Shown in pieces: positions 61,807-64,000 of a stretch of DNA of 64,000 bases. Numbering within the stretch: position 1 is the first letter of the stretch; each line of letters opens with the position of its first letter. The DNA is from Carnobacterium_A sp047553015 (GTDB taxonomy: Bacteria > Bacillota > Bacilli > Lactobacillales > Carnobacteriaceae). Made by a program: the position numbers and the translations under genes. The stretch covers positions 62,001-126,000 of the forward strand of contig NZ_CP180212.1 in assembly GCF_047553015.1 (NCBI RefSeq). The letters are read 5' to 3'. Below the pieces are notes generated by a model, which did not search any database, was not told the origin of the DNA, and saw only the letters and a list, made by a program, of their open reading frames with translations.

Positions 61807-62781
61807 ATGAAAGTTTTTGATTATGAAGACATCCAATTGATTCCCAATAAAAGTATTGTTAAAAGTAGAACAGAATGTGATACAAGTGTGACATTAGGCA
61901 ACCGTACATTTAAATTGCCTGTTGTTGCAGCGAATATGCAGACTGTAATTGATGAAGGGTTAGCTATCTGGTTTGCTGAAAATGATTATTTTTATGTGAT
62001 GCATCGTTTTGAAGAAGAAAAACGTCGTCCATTTATAATCAATATGCATGATAAAGGACTATTCGCATCTATTAGTGTTGGAGTAAAAGAAACAGAATAT
62101 GATTTTATTAAAGAACTAGCTGAACAAGAAATTATACCTGAATACATTACAATTGATATTGCACATGGTCACTCTGATTTAGTCATTCATATGATTCATC
62201 ATATTAAAGAATACTTGCCAAACACTTTTTTAATTGCTGGAAATGTAGGAACACCAGAAGCTGTACGTGAATTAGAAAATGCTGGAGCAGATGCTACAAA
62301 AGTAGGGATTGGTCCAGGAAAAGTTTGTATTACTAAGTTAAAAACAGGATTTGGAACAGGCGGATGGCAGTTAGCTGCATTACGTTGGTGTTCAACAGCT
62401 GCTCGTAAACCGATAATTGCTGATGGCGGGATACGACACAATGGTGACATTGCTAAATCTATTCGTTTTGGGGCAACAATGGTAATGATTGGTTCTGTTT
62501 TTTCAGGGCATGATCAGTCTCCAGGTGAGGCACTTGAAATTGATGGGAAAATGTACAAAGAGTATTATGGCAGTGCTTCTGAATTTCAAAAAGGTGAGCA
62601 TAAAAATGTCGAAGGTAAGAAAATTATGGTTTCACCAAAAGGAGATATTTCAACTACTTTATTAGAAATGCAACAAGACTTACAATCTTCAATCTCTTAT
62701 GCAGGTGGTAAAGATCTTGAAGCACTTCGTAAAGTAAATTATGTCGTTGTAAAAAACTCTATTTTTAATGGAGATCGTTAA
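61807..62781 (+). CDS. guaC: GMP reductase
   Basis: GuaC converts GMP to IMP with NADPH, balancing purine pools. The 324-residue TIM barrel matches the Firmicute GuaC branch rather than IMP dehydrogenase: no CBS domains, AANMQTVIDE, the catalytic Cys174 in GIGPGKVCITK, GWQLAALRWC and ADGGIRHNGDIAKS. The ribosome-binding site is a weak AGAGGT about 14 bases upstream of ATG 61807. Likely under PurR control (sites upstream). Ends at a perfect bidirectional terminator. Confidence 0.95.
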   Translation: MKVFDYEDIQLIPNKSIVKSRTECDTSVTLGNRTFKLPVVAANMQTVIDEGLAIWFAENDYFYVMHRFEEEKRRPFIINMHDKGLFASISVGVKETEYDFIKELAEQEIIPEYITIDIAHGHSDLVIHMIHHIKEYLPNTFLIAGNVGTPEAVRELENAGADATKVGIGPGKVCITKLKTGFGTGGWQLAALRWCSTAARKPIIADGGIRHNGDIAKSIRFGATMVMIGSVFSGHDQSPGEALEIDGKMYKEYYGSASEFQKGEHKNVEGKKIMVSPKGDISTTLLEMQQDLQSSISYAGGKDLEALRKVNYVVVKNSIFNGDR

Positions 62782-62784
62782 GGC

Positions 62785-62829
62785 AATAGACTAAAAAAAG
62801 AAGCCAATGGCTTCTTTTTTTAGTCTATT
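62785..62829. terminator. Bidirectional terminator after guaC
   Basis: A perfect 21-bp inverted repeat (62785-62805 with 62809-62829) centred on aat, GC at the tip and A/T runs in the arms. It also ends the convergent minus-strand gene, whose stop codon lies in the right arm. Confidence 0.92.
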
Positions 62830-64000
62830 AAACCATTATCAATGGTTAAATTATTTTTCGTGGTTAATAGGTTATCAGCAGTTGGCTCAATAGACCCTTC
62901 ATAGATAAGCTCTCCATCCGTTAAGTGATAGATAGAAAGTTTCTTTTTTAAAGGCGATTCTGTCGTTGCAGACACCAGATAAAGTTTATTATTTTTTATA
63001 CTTTTCCACTCTATTGAATCTTCCGAAACAGGTAAGTCTATAAGTAGTCTAGATGATTCGTCTGGTTTATTTAAAGATGTGGTAGAAAGAGTTAATGTCT
63101 TATCAATAAAGAAATAAGAATAAAGAGTTTTTTTATCGGAAATGACAGCTGAGTTTAGTGTGCTAAATTCTTTAAGCAAAGGGATTTTTTTAGATTCATT
63201 TGTACTAATTTTATAGTGAGCTAATTCATAATCAATTGTCTCGGAGCTAGAGTCTAAAGAAGTTAGCTCATCGATTTCATCGATAGATTGATTATAAGTT
63301 AAATAGAAAACTAAATCATCAGCTGTCTGGTCCAGTTGAGTTTCTGATAGTAACTCTACTCGAGTTAATTCATTAAAGGATGAATTTTCTTCAAAAGAAA
63401 TCAAATGATCGGTAGCTACTTTTTGATTGCTAAGATCTAACTGATAAACATGGTATTCTGGTAAGTTTTCTCGGTAGTCTTGCTCATTTGTTTGCGAGGG
63501 ATCGTTTCTTGTAACAACACTAAGACCACTATTTATAATTTGTATTTTTTGAATACCAACATATTGGTACTCCCCTTTTTCAGGTAGAATAATTTTATAG
63601 GACAATTCTTCATCTGTTTTTTTATTTAACAAACGAATATCAAAAAATCTTTTTCCAGCACGTTTATCAAGATATTCTTGATCAAGATTAACATAGACGA
63701 TAAAAGAATCGTCTTCGAAAAAGTTTTGAAATTGTAAATTTTTTCCACGGATAAATGTCTTGTGTTCTTTTTGAAGACGATTAAGTGGGGAAAAATCATC
63801 TAAATAAGAGAGTTGGCTGAAAAAAGATTGCTTTTTATCATACCTAACTTGGTTATGACTTAAAGAGAATGTTTTTTCAGAATACATAGCGTCAGAATCT
63901 GATTGTAATTTAGTATCGGGAGAATAATACCCTCTTAATGTTAGATTTTTTATTTCTGTAGAATCTCCTTTTATCGTTTCCATAGTAAAATCAGGGTATT
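62820..64000 (-). CDS. Unknown extracytoplasmic-type protein, partial at the window edge
   Basis: The frame stays open to the window end (codons ...YPDFT precede the ATG at 63983), so the true N-terminus lies beyond base 64000 and about 393 residues are visible. I do not recognise the family. The part seen has no membrane segment, is rich in Ser, Thr, Asp and Lys, and consists of repeating short strands (for example YHVYQLDLSNQKVATDHLIS, YELAHYKISTNESKKIPLL, LSIYHLTDGELIYEG), suggesting a beta-propeller-like ligand domain. A membrane anchor or signal peptide may be encoded in the missing part. Confidence 0.65.
   Translation of the reverse strand, partial: YPDFTMETIKGDSTEIKNLTLRGYYSPDTKLQSDSDAMYSEKTFSLSHNQVRYDKKQSFFSQLSYLDDFSPLNRLQKEHKTFIRGKNLQFQNFFEDDSFIVYVNLDQEYLDKRAGKRFFDIRLLNKKTDEELSYKIILPEKGEYQYVGIQKIQIINSGLSVVTRNDPSQTNEQDYRENLPEYHVYQLDLSNQKVATDHLISFEENSSFNELTRVELLSETQLDQTADDLVFYLTYNQSIDEIDELTSLDSSSETIDYELAHYKISTNESKKIPLLKEFSTLNSAVISDKKTLYSYFFIDKTLTLSTTSLNKPDESSRLLIDLPVSEDSIEWKSIKNNKLYLVSATTESPLKKKLSIYHLTDGELIYEGSIEPTADNLLTTKNNLTIDNGLID

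Overview
This window reads as a chromosomal segment of a low-GC, non-spore-forming Firmicute of the order Lactobacillales. The 16S sequence, the AdcCB-type zinc transporter, L-lactate dehydrogenase, PepV-like dipeptidase and the ctsR-clpC pair without mcsA/mcsB point to a Carnobacterium-like organism (genus from memory of 16S signatures, not a search).

Layout. 1-5.7 kb is an accessory stretch: the tail of a probable carboxymuconolactone-decarboxylase-like protein, an RraA-family protein followed by an amidase, two small proteins of unknown function, a luciferase-like flavin oxidoreductase and a DUF72 protein. From 6 to 57 kb the order follows the classic Bacillus subtilis metS-to-clpC block: metG, tatD, rnmV, rsmA, veg, ispE, purR, glmU, prs, pth, mfd, a SpoVB/MurJ-type flippase, a YabN-like methylase-MazG fusion, rqcP, divIC, an S1-domain protein, tilS, hpt, ftsH, hslO, cysK, lysS, two tandem rRNA operons with a tRNA cluster, ctsR and clpC. 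Sporulation genes of that block (yabG, sspF, spoVG) are absent. Insertions in the block are adcCB (zinc), a DUF985 cupin beside a possible decayed transposase tail, a NusG-II-domain protein, an oligopeptide-binding lipoprotein with a dipeptidase, and ldh. From 57.4 kb the window leaves the block: a small membrane-anchored protein, a PucR-type regulator, tadA, proC, a cation-diffusion-facilitator transporter, guaC and the 3' part of an unknown gene on the minus strand.

How the genes connect. rRNA and tRNA production and maturation (rrn operons, rnmV, rsmA, tilS, tadA), translation (metG, lysS, pth, rqcP), cell-wall precursors and division (glmU, murJ-like, divIC), purine/PRPP metabolism (purR, prs, hpt, guaC) and protein quality control (ctsR, clpC, ftsH, hslO) are grouped. 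Visible operators tie some of them together: a CtsR direct-repeat box lies on the ftsH promoter and a weaker one at ctsR-clpC; a pair of inverted PurBox-like sites precedes guaC while purR is encoded 48 kb upstream; a Zur-like palindrome precedes adcCB.

The two rRNA operons are near-identical direct repeats about 6.5 to 6.7 kb apart. The first has no tRNA in its spacer and ends at a strong terminator; the second carries tRNA-Ile and tRNA-Ala in its spacer and runs into eight tRNA genes. I found no CRISPR array, complete insertion sequence, prophage or defence locus, and nothing that I can defend as a new multi-gene system. The most useful leads are the regulatory sites, the paired 23S differences between the operons, and a few unexplained intergenic stretches.
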